Notes: a model not told the origin generated them from the sequence alone. 64,000 bases of DNA from Branchipolynoe longqiensis (GCA_030323885.1 CM059190.1:102904483-102968482); one strand, 5' to 3'. Counted from the stretch's first letter, positions 10,656 to 22,456 are shown. Translations and numbers: made by a program.

Positions 10656-11832
10656 CCACCGCACGCACACGGACACACACGGACACACACAGACAAACAC
10701 GGACACACACGGTCAAACACGGACACACACGGACACACATGGACCCACACAGACACACCCGGACATGCACGGACACACAGATACACATAGACACACACAG
10801 ACACACACAGACACGCACGGACACACACAGACACACACGGACACACACAGACACATACATACACAGACACACAGACACGCACATACATGCATGGACACAC
10901 ATGGACACACACAGACACACGGACACACACATACATGCACGGACATGCACAAACACACAGACATGCACGGACACACAAATGGACATACACGGACACACAC
11001 GGACATGCATGGACACACACAGACACACACGGACACACACGGACATCCACGGACACACACGGACACACGGAACACACGGACACACACAGACACACACATA
11101 CACACACGGACACATACGGACACACACGGACACACATGGACACACACGGACACACACAGACATGCACAGACACACACGAACACACACATACATGCATGGA
11201 CACACACATACACACGGACACACACGGACACACACAAACACCCACGGACACACACAAACACACACAGACACACACATACATGCATGGACACATATGGACA
11301 CACATACATGCACAGACAAACATGGACACACAGACATGTGTGGACACACACAGACACAGACATACATGGACAGACACACACATACACACACGGACACACA
11401 CATACACACACATACATATACAGACAAACACAGACCCACAGACACACCCAGACACACACATACACACACAAACACCCAGACGCACACAAACCTACATGGA
11501 CACACACAGTCACATGGCCACACACATACACACATAGATGTACATGTACACAGATGCACACAGACATATACAGACACACACGGACACACACATACAAACA
11601 CAGACATACACACATACAGGCACACACAGACACACACAAACACACACAGACAAACACAGCCACACACTTACACACATAGATACACACAGACACACACATA
11701 CATATATGGACACACACATACATGCACATACACACACACTGACACAGACACACACAGACACACACAAACACACACAGACATGCACAGACACACACAGCCA
11801 CAGAGGCACATACAGACACACACTGACACTGT
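10656..11832. repeat. 10-bp satellite (GGACACACAC)n
   Basis: About 1.18 kb of GGACACACAC and AGACACACAC units with ACATGCACGG variants. It explains all Thr-His-rich (+) and Cys-Val-rich (-) open frames here. Confidence 0.95.
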
Positions 11833-12074
11833 GTTTGTGTCAATGAAAAGTGAAAGACATGGTTATGCATACTTGTAGGTCTACATATCAATGTAGGGAG
11901 CTTTTACAGTGTTTTCAAATTGGACTCAGGGTTCAACTTTGACCCACTTGAAATCACTCGCGCACCAACTCCAACTATTACGTATACAAACGCGCATGTA
12001 AAATCATGTACTTAATTTATATAGTCATTTTGATGGGTGATATGTAATTGGGCATCGTGACCTTGGCTTCAGGG
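11833..12074. other. Spacer, nothing recognised
   Basis: Non-repetitive AT-rich DNA with no supported frame. Confidence 0.5.
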
Positions 12075-12400
12075 GAGCAGGACGTAGCTCAGGCGGTCGC
12101 ATGTCCACCAGTGAAACTGTCAATCATCCGATCGATCCTTCTCAGTGGACCCGTTTGCAGTTTGGGCTATTTTCTGTTCCAACCAGTGGTCCCCAAGTGG
12201 TTCATCAAAGGTTGTGGTATGTGCTGTCCTGTCTGTGGAAAAGTGCATATAAAACTAAAGGAAGTAGCCTATATGGTGTCAGCGGCGGGTTTCCTCCAAT
12301 CAAATATGTCAGAATGATCACATGTTTGATGTCCAATAACTGATGATAAAAAATCAATGCGCTCTAGAGGTGTCGTTAAATAAAACAAACTTTACTTTGT
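12075..12400 (+). mobile_element. SINE family 3 (mollusc-type), near full-length
   Basis: The tRNA-like head is GACGTAGCTCAGGCGGTCGC (box A). The box B region (GATCGATCCTTCTCAGTGG) is mutated. The body has GGGCTATTTTCTGTTCCAAC, GTGGTATGTGCTGTCCTGTC and a TGCATATAAAA motif. The 3' end is ATGTTTGATGTCCAATAACT, then GTGTCGTTAAATAAAACAAA. From memory, this layout and 3' end are very common in mollusc genomes. Confidence 0.85.
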
Positions 12401-12615
12401 TTCGTTACTTTTGCTTCGACCGATGCTCATCCCATAGACGTTCCGGCCTGTAGCCTATATCGGGCAATATGAGGTTAATCTGAGGACACAGAGGGAGAGG
12501 CAGTGTGCATCACGCAGTGCGGTCACGTGACGTCGAGCTTCCACATGGCGAGATCAGGATGCAAGCTGCATGGTTTGTTTGTGAAGGCCGCCATCGTAGG
12601 AATGTCACTGTTCGG
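12401..12615. other. Short single-copy stretch with an E-box
   Basis: It contains GGTCACGTGACGTCGAGC at about 12,522 (an E-box, CACGTG, overlapping a CRE-like TGACGTC). An ATG frame begins at 12,503 but runs straight into the CA-rich repeat, so a gene is not supported. Confidence 0.4.
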
Positions 12616-13530
12616 GTCGACCACTCGCACACACACGCACACACACGCACACGAACACGCGCGCACACACGCATATGTGCACACATTCTCACATATGTGC
12701 TCACACTCGCGCACATGCATACAGGCACACACCATCAGATGGGCACACACGTACGTGCACACAGGCACATGTGCGCAGATGCGCACACACGCACAAACAT
12801 GCACACATGGACACATGCATGCCAGCATATGCGTATACACACATACTCAAACATATGCGCTCACGTACGCGCTCACACACGCATGCGCGCACACATGCTC
12901 ACACACATGCACACATGCAAATGTGCACTCACGCGCACACAAATGCACACATAGACACACAGGCATACAAGTTTGCACGTACACTACATACACACACGCA
13001 CACACAAATGCACACACGCAAAAACACACACAAATTCACATATGCATACATGCGCACATGCACACACATGCGCACATGCACACATGTGCACATACATGCT
13101 CACCTGCACACACCCACACATGCATATACACACACACATGCACACATCCATACACACACGCGCACACATACACACACATGCATATAAACACCCACATACC
13201 AACACCCACATACCAACACCCACATACCAACACCCACATACAGGCATACATCCACACACAGGGACATATAAACCTACCTACGCACAAATATCCCCCAAAC
13301 ACATACACACACACATACACACACACCAACACATACATACCAACATACCCCCACACACCCGCACACCGACACACCACACACCCACACACTCACATACACC
13401 GTCCACATAACACCCCCTACTCACATATCCACACACACACACCAACACACCAACGCACCAACGCACCAACACACCAACACACCAACACACCAACACACCA
13501 ACACAACAACGCACCAAAGCACCACCCACA
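12616..13530. repeat. CA-rich low-complexity tract with short subrepeats
   Basis: CACACG, CACATG and CATGCACACA words predominate. From 13,190 there are CACATACCAACACC units (about 14 bp), and from 13,440 ACACACCAAC and ACGCACCAAC units. All long frames are artefacts of the repeat. Confidence 0.9.
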
Positions 13531-13690
13531 CTCACTCTAGCCTGAGTCACCAGGATGAATCTACCCAAAGGAGGGTGTGCATACATAGTGATTTACACCT
13601 AGATTAGTTATGTTAGGGGGACATCCATCTCTAGCCCCTTCACAAAGCCACTCCTTCTTTCAACCTGCCTTGGTAATTCAGTCTTCAATA

Positions 13691-13764
13691 TACAGTAAAA
13701 CCTCGCTAAATCGACCGCTTAAAGTCGGCCCCAAGGTTGGTCGATTTAGAGAGGTTTTACTGTA
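13691..13764. mobile_element. Pogo/Tigger-like MITE, minimal palindrome
   Basis: TACAGTAAAACCTCGCTAAA at the left and its inverse, GAGAGGTTTTACTGTA, at the right enclose about 40 bp that is also self-complementary (AATCGACC / GGTCGATT). TA target plus CAGT ends are typical of the pogo branch of Tc1/mariner. It is too short to code. Confidence 0.8.
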
Positions 13765-13962
13765 TATATATGTGATGTATGAGAGTTATGCGAGTGTGAA
13801 GGCGAGAAAGGGAATGTTCCCTAGTAGATGATCACCCATATGCTGTGTACTGCTCTATGGGTGACACCTTTTCACAGTTGGGCCAGGTGGCGCCACCACA
13901 CCAACCCTACCAGTGGTGTGAATACTGTCACTCGTGCACTGGAATATAGAACATATACTGCT
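13765..13962 (+). mobile_element. GGTGGCGCCACC-family element
   Basis: It begins TGATGTATGAGAGTTATGCG and holds AGGTGGCGCCACCA at about 13,887. It directly abuts the pogo-like MITE through a TATATA run. Confidence 0.7.
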
Positions 13963-14001
13963 ATATAAAGTCCTGTATGCTGCTATACACATTTATATAA
14001 A

Positions 14002-14080
14002 GCAACTATGAGTGCGCGCAGTCACACATCTGTGCCCATCCTGATATGATCTCATAATGTTGCTAGGAAATAAAACCCTA
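14002..14080 (+). mobile_element. SINE family 1, 3'-tail fragment
   Basis: Matches the SINE 1 end: ATGAGTGCGCGCAGTCACAC, CCCATCCTGATATGATCT, GTTGCTAGGAAATAAAACCC. Confidence 0.7.
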
Positions 14081-14123
14081 TAGTGAGGTCAAACCTTGCA
14101 CACTCTCTGACCGACTGCACTCT

Positions 14124-14856
14124 CCAGGGCCTATATGTATGAGACATGGTTAGCGGTCGTAACCCGGCATCATGCGGATTTCCCGGGTTAGCGGCGAAAA
14201 CTGCGTATGTATGTGTCCGAGTTAAACTAACTCGGTGAGGTTAAAGTCGCCTGCACTAACCCCATGCGAAAGGAGGGTTAAAGGTGGGGTTAGGCACCGA
14301 TTATGGCCAAATCTATTCAATGCGATCATATTTAACAGAATTACATACGCAATAAGTGAAATTTTATCAATTTAACCCTAAATTCGAACCCTTCTTAAGG
14401 CTACCGCCGCATTGGCGGCGATATTAATAGTTATATTTTCGAATCGACGAACGTAAAGTAAACAAATCGCCGCATCGACGTCGCTTTCCATACTGGCGGC
14501 GGCGGCGGTTTGTTGACTGTACGTTCGTCGATTCGAAAATATAACTATTAATATCGCCGCCAATGCGGCGGTAGCCTTAAGGAGGGTTCGAATTTAGGGT
14601 TAAATTGATAAAATTTCACTTATTGCGTATGTAATTCTATTAAATATGATAGCATTTAATATATTTGAGCCTAATATATGGCTACAAACGCAGAGGGATT
14701 TCCCAAATCTATAAATAACTGAAACGTTAGCTAACCCGCGCATGCTTTGGACCCATACATCCCCCATGACACATTTGGAACCCTGGGGTTAGCTAACCCG
14801 GCACCCTCCTTTAACCCCGGTCGGGTTAAAAAGTGGCTCATACATATGGGCCCTGG
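14124..14856. mobile_element. Hairpin MITE family H, copy 1
   Basis: The ends are inverted: CCAGGGCCTATATGTATGAG and, at the right, CTCATACATATGGGCCCTGG. Subterminal GGTTAGC/GCTAACC words are also inverted. The centre is a giant hairpin with arms 14,327-14,455 and 14,520-14,648, 129 bp each, with two mismatches by eye and a 64-bp loop rich in GGCGGCGG. It has no coding frame. Relatives are at 34,694 and 41,454. Confidence 0.85.
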
Positions 14857-14890
14857 CCACAACAGGGGAGTGTTAGAGATGGGGAACTGA

Positions 14891-15162
14891 GCCGCATTCA
14901 GGGTACGCCTCCGAGTCAATTCCGAAATGGTTCTGAGACGTATTTTTGACCTATTTGTGTTCAGGGTACGCCTCGGAGATGCCTCGGAGACATCTCACTT
15001 TTCAGGTAGGAGGCAAAAAGTGCCTCGAAAATGGCCACCAAATTCAGTGGTTTCAACCAATCAGAGCTGTTCCTTTGAATTCCAAATGGCTGCCTCCTAT
15101 GGAGGCGGCCATTTTCGAGGGAATTTCTGCGAGACACCTCCGAGGCACACCCTGAATGCGGC
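14891..15162. mobile_element. MITE with TIR GCCGCATTCAGGGT
   Basis: Left GCCGCATTCAGGGTACGCCT, right GAGGCACACCCTGAATGCGG followed by C. The TIR word recurs inside (TTCAGGGTACGCCTCGGAGA at about 14,960, with GCCTCGGAGA repeated). An inner inverted pair, CGAAAATGGCC / GGCCATTTTCG, forms a second stem. Confidence 0.75.
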
Positions 15163-15640
15163 TTTGGTCACCTATTTATACCGAACCAACAAATGGTCAT
15201 GTGACCAGCCTCTCCGCAAGAGCAGGGTATTCAACGCCCTGAAGCATGTGCGACACATGCCTCGGGTCAGTCCATGCCCAGTGCCCATCCACTCGGGGGA
15301 GGAGTAAAATTCAGTACCGACACCCCAGCATTTATTTCTTTCTGTCCTTTGTCAGTTCTGAGGCTTCGAGTAGGGAGAGCCAACCTCATCGCAACTGGAA
15401 GTAATCAATTAAACAGCGTGGTTTTGTAAAGCTCCTCGTGGTGGCACTCCGGGTAGCACCACATATTGACTTGCGGTGTCATGACCTGGGTTTGCAACCG
15501 CTGTTTTATGATGTGGAAGTGAGTGAGGGCACGAAGCTAGTGAACTGAGAGGGTTGTCTGGTGGTGGTACCCTGAGAGGAGTCCATTTGTGTGCGCGCTG
15601 TGATGTGGAAAGTAGCCTCGATCTGAGATCAATAGAGTTT
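15163..15640. other. Single-copy spacer, no gene supported
   Basis: A frame of 84 codons on minus (15,409-15,663) overlaps the satellite start and has no recognisable domain. Confidence 0.4.
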
Positions 15641-16632
15641 AAAGAACCCCTATTATCGCCCATGGTAATAGGGAGTGTCTAGTGGTCACCTGTCATCACC
15701 CATAATAATAGGGAGAGTATAGTGGTCATGTAGTTAAGAACCCCTATTATCACCCGTAATAATAGAAAATGCCTAGTGGTCACCGAAGTAAAAACCCCTA
15801 TTATCATCCATAATAATATGGAGTATCTAGTGGTCATCTAGTTAACTACCTTTATTATCAACCATAATAATAGGGAGTGCCTACTGGTCATCCAATTAAA
15901 CTCCCCACTTATCACCCTATTATCACCCATAATAATAGAAAATGCCTAGTGGTCACGGAAGTAAAAACCCCTATTATCATCCATAATAATATGGAGTATC
16001 TAGTGGTCATCTAGTTAACTACCTCTATTATCAACCATAATAATAGGGAGTGCCTACTGATCATCCAATTAAACTCCCCACTTATCACCCTATTATCACC
16101 CATAATAATAGAAAATGCCTAGTGGTCATCTAGGTAAAAACCCCTATTATCATCCATAATAATATGGAGTATCTAGTGGTCATCTAGTTAAGTACCTCTA
16201 TCATGAACCATAATAATAGGGAGTGCCTACTGGTCATCCAATTAAACTCCCCACTTATCACCCTATTATCACCCATAACAATAGAAAATGCCTAGTGGTC
16301 ATCTAGGTAAAAACCACTATTATCATCCATAATAATATGGAGTATCTAGTGGTCATCTAGTTAACTCCCCTATTATCGTCCCTGATAATAGGGAATGCCT
16401 AGTGGTCATCTAATTAAACTCCCTTATTATCACCCATAATAATAGGGAGTGTCTAGTGGTCATCTAGTTTTAAATCCCCTATTATCCCCCATAATGATAA
16501 TTAGTGTCTAGTGGTCATCTATTTTAAAATTCCCCTATTATCACCCATAATAATAGGAAGTGTCTAGTGGTCACCTAGTTAAGAACCCCTATTATCACCC
16601 ATTATAATAAGGTGTGTCTAGTGGTTATTCAG
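15641..16632. repeat. Roughly 50-60 bp satellite with a 173-bp higher-order unit
   Basis: The basic unit is CCCCTATTATCACCCATAAT plus AATAGGGAGTGTCTAGTGGT plus CATCTAGTTAAA. Each carries a small stem (CTATTAT/ATAATAG). The variant word AGAAAATGCC starts at 15,764, 15,937, 16,110 and 16,283, three successive steps of exactly 173 bp, so sets of three different monomers are amplified together. Confidence 0.9.
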
Positions 16633-16858
16633 TTACACCCGCAGCAGGACTGCTAGACAATTCTATAGAAAAAGTGTTCGAAGGATGGGTTATTGATGTA
16701 TCCATATGATTTCCCAACGGAAACAACTAACTATATTTTGCAGATACTTATATATCTCAGTCTGCTACTTTTTGAAGTGCTGAATTTAAAGAAATAATGT
16801 AGATAAATATACTTTGAAATTTGAATTGAGAGCATTCAATGGCTGCATTTAACAAATT
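16633..16858. other. AT-rich spacer
   Basis: Nothing recognised. Confidence 0.4.
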
Positions 16859-17544
16859 AATAGACTACATCGCCATTCCAGAAAAACAAACCCTCGCGAA
16901 GCACATGGCTGATACTAATAGACTGGGTGCAGCTATGAAATGTGCTAGTTTCAGCTCATTTCAGCTCTTCTTTGAAACATAGAATACCAACTAAAAAATA
17001 TATGTAATAAATTAGGATATTAATCTTTTATCCAGCATTGCATTTACATCAATATAATCAGCACATCTTATGCCATGTGCATTTAGATTTAGAAAAATCT
17101 AGGCACTCAGACTAGTGTTAGAGCCATAGCCAGAGTCAGTTTTACTTATTTTATTCATGTTGTAGGGTTAATCAGATATTGGTTATATATTTCTCTGAAA
17201 CAAGTGTCTGTTGACACATTTGGCATTTTAATATTTAGAACAAGAATTAATAATGGTGATGTGGATAACACCCTTAAAGTGACTGATTGTTTTGTGTGGA
17301 ATTGTATATATCTTAGCTCAAAATGTTTAACTATGGCTAGTTTTGTCTTAGATATATCCATCAGATCATTATATTGCATGTCTGCATACATATTTATGCC
17401 AAATTCTTATGTATTTCTATTAATTTTGAATAAAATCGAAGTTTTTCCCTATGCGTATCGGCTAACTTAATGGCTGTACACATTTGCTTTGCTGCCAATG
17501 CCATTTTTGGCGCATGCGCAATCGGAACGGTGATCTCGTCTATT
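16859..17544 (+). mobile_element. AATAGAC-family TIR element, copy 2
   Basis: The TIRs are AATAGACTACATCGCCATTC and, inverted, AATAGACGAGATCACCGTTC. The short frame EKQTLAKHMADTNRLGAAMK and its terminal LFFET stop (to 16,981) are kept despite many base changes from copy 1. It has about 100 bp more in the middle than copy 1 and the NRF1-like GCGCATGCGC at about 17,511. Confidence 0.65.
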
Positions 17545-17655
17545 CATTTTCTCCATGTTCATCAACTCTATGCCTAGATAGATAAACAATGCATGCTGGA
17601 ACCACCACAGCTTGTTTATAGCTGATTTCGAGTGAAGCCGCTTTTGTTCGGACTA

Positions 17656-18316
17656 ATACCCCTGTCACACTACGATGTAACGAGCCAACGTGAGCCTAAC
17701 GTGGTCATTTTTTGTCATTACGTTGGGTTACGTCATGATGACGTCAGAATGACGTTAGAATGACGTCGAGCTATGTCACATTACGTCGTGTTACGTCGAG
17801 TTACGTCGAGGTTTTGGACATGTTAAAAAATGTTGACGTAGCTCGAACATAAGGGTTTACGTTCGCTGTACGTTCTGTTCACGTTCAGTGAATGTCAATG
17901 ACGTTAAACGGACGTTTTTCCAACGCTGCTCACTACGTTCAACTACGTTCCACTACGTTGACCCACATTAAACCGAGTGCAAATGCCCACGTGGCGTAAT
18001 GGGAAGGTCAGGAGAACGTCAGAAGAACGTCAGGAGAACGTGCATTCAACGTACGTTCAACGTCTCATGACGTAGGTAACATCACGTAACGTTCTTCTGG
18101 CGATGGAATAACGTTCATAACGTTCCGTGAGCGTAATGACGTTGTCCTCTCTCGTTGAATGACGGTATTACTACGCTTTACCGACGTTACGCTCTCGTCC
18201 ACTACGCTGCATCCACGTTCAACTTGTGCTCAAATTTGCATACTACGCCCAGAAGTTCAACGTTCTTCACGTTCTCCCTACGCTGACGTCATTACGTCGT
18301 AGTGTGACAGGGCCAT
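17656..18316. mobile_element. ACGT-word MITE
   Basis: A TA target duplication (17,654-55 and 18,317-18) flanks inverted ends, ATACCCCTGTCACACTACGA and TCGTAGTGTGACAGGGCCAT. Almost the whole 660-bp body is a degenerate reiteration of AACGT, GACGT and TACGTC words, so CpG is very frequent. No frame is conserved. It has the same TIR as 44,408-45,250. Confidence 0.85.
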
Positions 18317-19000
18317 TAGGCAGGGTTGCCATTCACCCCTACTTTCGGTTGGGGTGAATCTTTTATCTGGTGAACACCCACTACCCCTGCATTTGTAAAT
18401 GGGGTAGTCCCATCGGTTGTTACCAACCAATCTCTCTTTCTGTCTTTCTCTCTCTCTTTCTTCTACCGAAGTCTCCTTTGTTCCGCCAACATACAATATT
18501 ACTCTATATATATGAAGTGCCCAGGCACAAAAACCGACAAATGCCATCCAGGCCAAAAATGAAACCATGTCTACCACATTTGAGCTGAAGCTGCCGTCAT
18601 TCTGATAATCAAATCATGTTTTTCGCGGAAACGACCACATCTCCTATGTAATTGCCTATTCAATATGAAATTGATTGACTTTAAATGGAAAGCACAACAA
18701 TTAATTCTATTTGATAGAAAACAACTAAATTGGATTTTTTGCTTTTTTGCCCCTGAAACCTGCAAATTTATACATGTGATGTGTAATCAATTAGGTGAAT
18801 ATTAATGAGAAATAAGATGCTACTACCTTTGTGTTTTCTATTTCTGCAGTCTAGTATTGCCTCCATTATAGTATTTTCCAATACTAGCGTCAGCACAGCC
18901 ACTAGATTTTCATTTACAGCGATACAGCCCCTATTTGTATTTAGTGCTAGCTAGATAGTGATATATATACATTATATATAACACTATCTATCTGAGCTAT
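18317..19000. other. Spacer, no gene seen
   Basis: AT-rich single-copy sequence with a short TCTTTCTCTC tract at about 18,425-18,465. Confidence 0.4.
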
Positions 19001-19178
19001 ATGCTGTATAAGAATTATACAAGTATAATAACACAGAATTCTATACTATCCTAACACCCACCCACCAGTAATCGGGTGGTTGAGCCTCAGACTACTCATC
19101 TACTGCTCAGGCTTCAACTATGACTGTGGCGCCACCGCTCGCCCGCTCACTGTCCTACTCACTTAACACTGAGAAATT
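19001..19178 (+). mobile_element. GGTGGCGCCACC-family element
   Basis: It begins ATGCTGTATAAGAATTATAC followed by AAGTATAATAAC. TGTGGCGCCACCGCTCGCCC lies at about 19,127. The left end follows a TA-rich run. Confidence 0.75.
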
Positions 19179-19220
19179 ATATATGTATATATAACACTGC
19201 ACTTCGGTCTAACAAGGATA

Positions 19221-19372
19221 GGTTTTGTTTGTGGTGGGGTTTACCTCCGAGAAACATGCAACGACAAGTACTGATTTGTAGGAGTCCACACGCATAGCGA
19301 CTTAATAGTACTGCCCCACTGGGATGTCATGACCCAAAATCAAACTCAGTCACATTATCCTACTACTGGACT
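19221..19372 (-). mobile_element. SINE family 1, diverged 3' half
   Basis: It retains CTGCCCCACTGGGATGTCAT and CTCAGTCACATTATCCTAC. The tail is badly mutated and the head is replaced by a polypyrimidine tract. Confidence 0.65.
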
Positions 19373-20105
19373 GCCCCTCTCTCTCCCTCTCTCTCCTTCT
19401 CTCTCCCTCTCCCTCTCTCCCTCTCCCTCTGTCTCCCTCTCACTCGCTCTCTCTCCCTTCTCTCCACACCTTTCTGTGTCTACCTCCCTCTCTCTCCCTC
19501 TCCCTAACTCTCCCCCTCTCCCTCCCTATCTTCCTCTCTCTCCCCATCTTTCTCTCTCCCCCTCGCCCCCTTCTCTCTCCTCATCTTTCTGTTTCTCTCC
19601 CTCTCTCTCCGTCCCCCATATCTCTTCCTCTCCCCCGTATATCCCCTCTCCCCCCTCCCTCTCTCCCCTTCTGCCTCCCTCTTCCGTGCCCCCCTCTCTC
19701 TGCCTCTGTCTGGTCTGGTTCCAGGCCGTCCAGGCCCTACCACCTTGATGAAGCCCTCTCCCCTCTCCCCTCTTTCCCCCTCCCCTCCTCCCCTCTCCCC
19801 CCCCCTCCCCCTCTCCCCTCCTCCCACCCCTCTCTCCCCTCCCCCCCCCACCCCCTCTTCCTCCCCCTCTCCCTCCCCCACCCCCTCTCCCCTCCTCACT
19901 CTCCCTCCCCCTCATTCCCTTCACCCCCCATTTCACCCATTCTTTCACCCTCCCTCCCCTCTCTCCCCTTCCCCTCTCCTCCTCTTCCCCGCTCACACCC
20001 ACTCCCCCTCTCCCCTCCTCCCCCCTCTTCCCCTCTCTGCCTCACCTGATGTAAGCCTTCCCTCCCCCCTACCCCGTCTCCCCGCTCTCCCCCCCCCCCC
20101 TCGGT
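19373..20105. repeat. Polypyrimidine tract, + strand C/T
   Basis: (TCTCCC)-like units to 19,720, a 25-bp non-repetitive break (GGTCTGGTTCCAGGCCGTCC), then (CCCCTCTCCCCTCC)-like units. It could form triplex DNA. The Pro/Ser frames are spurious. Confidence 0.95.
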
Positions 20106-20682
20106 CTGCCTCACCTTCATGTCAGGTCAGCCCGGACCAGGTCAAAGGGGAGACCTGCAGCTGCCGAGCGACGTGCGTCCGCCCGCCACTGATGACCCCA
20201 TGACGCATGCGCAAACATGTAACCAGGTGACCTCCTGTTGCGCCACACACCTACTCGCTTTCCTGCACCTTCCCACCGTTACTCCCCCCCCCCCCCCTCC
20301 TGCCCCCTCCCCCCAACAAAAAATCACCCCCCCCCAAGAACCTCACCTGATGAAATCAAATAGGTACATACATATATGCAAGATGTAAGAAATATAAAGG
20401 CGATGGAATAAAAGATTGCATAATTGCTAATTACATTTCTTTTGTGTGGTTTTACTCTTCTGTGCGGTCAGTGCGAAAACCTATCTGGTTGGTGTGATCA
20501 GTTTGCGTTGATTCTGTGTGAATGTTGTGTGTGTAGCAGCTGCCCTGGAGGTGTGTGTGTGTGGGGGGGGGGGGGTGAGAGCCTGGACTGGCCTGGATAA
20601 TGGACAGTGGTCAGTTGACAGCCGACAGTAGGACTGGACAGTAGGACAGACTGCTCACCTTGGCATGAGCCAACGGTGAAGA
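20106..20682. other. Mixed single-copy DNA
   Basis: It holds GACGCATGCGCA (NRF1-like) at about 20,203, C runs at 20,284-20,335 and a GT/G run at 20,552-20,574. No gene is supported. Confidence 0.45.
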
Positions 20683-21838
20683 GGTGTTAAATCCTTGTGT
20701 ATTACGAACCAACGTCCGGTGGGGACATGGGCTGGGTTTCATAGGCAACGGCGAAGTGGTGTTAAATCCTTGTGTATTATGAACCAACATCCAGTGGGGC
20801 CATGGGCCAGGTTTCATAGGTAAAGGCGAAGTGGTGTTAAATCCTTGTGTATTATGAACCAACGTCCAGTGGGGACTTGGGCTGGGTTTCATAGGCAATG
20901 GCGAAGTGGTGTTAAATCCTTGTGTATTACAAACCAACGTCCTGTGGGGACATGGGCCGGGTTTCATAGGTAACGGTGAAGAGGTGTTAAATCCTTCTGT
21001 ATTACGAACCAACGTCTAGTGGGGACATGGGCCGGGTTTCATAGGAAACGGCGAAGTGGTGTTAAATCCTTGTGTATTACGAACCAACGTCCAGTGGGGA
21101 CATGGGCCGGGTTTCATAGGTAACGGTGAAGAGGTGTTAAATCCTTGTGTATTACGAACCAACGTCCAGTGGGGACATTGGTCAGGGTTAACAGATGAAG
21201 CTGAAATAGCAGTAAATCATTGTGTATTATGGACCACCGTCCAGTAGTGACATAGACTGGGTTTCACAGATAAAGGCAATGCAGCGGTAAATTGTTGTGT
21301 ATTATGAGCTAACGTCCAGTGGGGATATATGCCGAGTTTCACAGATAAAAGTGAAGAAGTTTTAACTTTGTGTATTACAGGCCAACATCCAGTGGGGACA
21401 TAGGTCGGGGTTAACAGATAAATGCAAAATAGCATTACATCTGTGTGTATTATGGACCACCATCCAGTGGGGACATAGGTTGGGTTTCACAGATAAAGGC
21501 CAAGTAGTGGTAAATCATTGTGTATTACTGAACACCGTCCAGTGGGGACATAGGTCAGGGTTAACACATAAAGGCAAAATATCATTAAAGCTTTGTGTAT
21601 TATGGACCACCATCCAGTGGGGACATAGGTTGGGTTTCACAGATAAAGGCCAAGTAGTGGTAAATCATTGTGCATTACTGAACACCGTCCAGTGGGGACA
21701 TAGGTCAGGGTTAACAGATAAAGGCAAACTAGCATTAAATCTTTGTGTATTATGGACCACCGTCCAGTGGGGACATAGACCGGGTTTCACAGATGAAGGC
21801 CAAGTAGTGGTAAATCGTTGTGTATTATGGACCATGCC
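20683..21838. repeat. 75-bp satellite, about 15 copies
   Basis: GGTGTTAA starts at 20,683, 20,758, 20,833, 20,908, 20,983, 21,058 and 21,133, a constant 75-bp step. The second half has a diverged variant (GGTTAACAGATAAAGGCAAA). As 75 = 25 codons, 25-residue repeat frames appear on both strands. Each is broken by shifts, so coding is not supported. Confidence 0.95.
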
Positions 21839-22456
21839 AAATGTGATGAGAGGAATGTAAGATAACATAGAACATTCCATGCATTTACATTTGCACAATT
21901 CGCTACACATCGACTATTTTTGTGAAAATAAAGTTTAATCGCATGAATGTCATTTCTTAGTGCCCTAGCATCGGTTTTTTTCGGGGTGAGTGGTAGAAAT
22001 ATTTACTCAATTTTATATTTATTTTTTTAGAGTAATTGAAATCTATGTAACACATTACAAATGTTGCAAATTGATAGCAAACTAGGTTCAACTAGACTTG
22101 AAGTGCTTTGTAGTGTCATCTAGTTTGATATCTGTCCCATGAAAATATGGAATTCACTTGATAATAATATTAAATGTTCAAACAACATCTATTTGGTTCA
22201 ACGAATGTCTAAAAAGAAAATATTTAAGTTACTGCAGAGTGAAAATACATAGCATTACATAAACAATGAGATGTCATTTACAGTATTAAAGGTAATGTTA
22301 ATATAATTTTTACCTTTATTTTTTATATTTGTCATTATTGTTACAGTATAAGTAAGTAAAGTATATGTGTTATTTTTAATTGTGGAAAGAACCTCATAAG
22401 TATTGTTCTTCCGCTTTCTTCCTTTTCATGTGAAACATTTTGTTGTTGATGGTATA
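21839..22456. other. AT-rich spacer
   Basis: No gene or repeat family recognised over about 600 bp. Confidence 0.45.

Noticed and set aside
10460..11891. Open frames of 300-416 codons, Cys/Val-rich or Thr/His-rich
   Set aside because: Product of the GGACACACAC repeat. The short unique ends have no recognisable domain.
12503..13540. 345-codon frame with a non-repetitive first 40 residues
   Set aside because: The unique start is short and unrecognised, and the rest is CA repeat. Not enough for a gene.
15641..16632. CRISPR-like array
   Set aside because: Spacers are not unique: every unit is a variant of the same monomer, and the context is a eukaryotic transposon-rich region.
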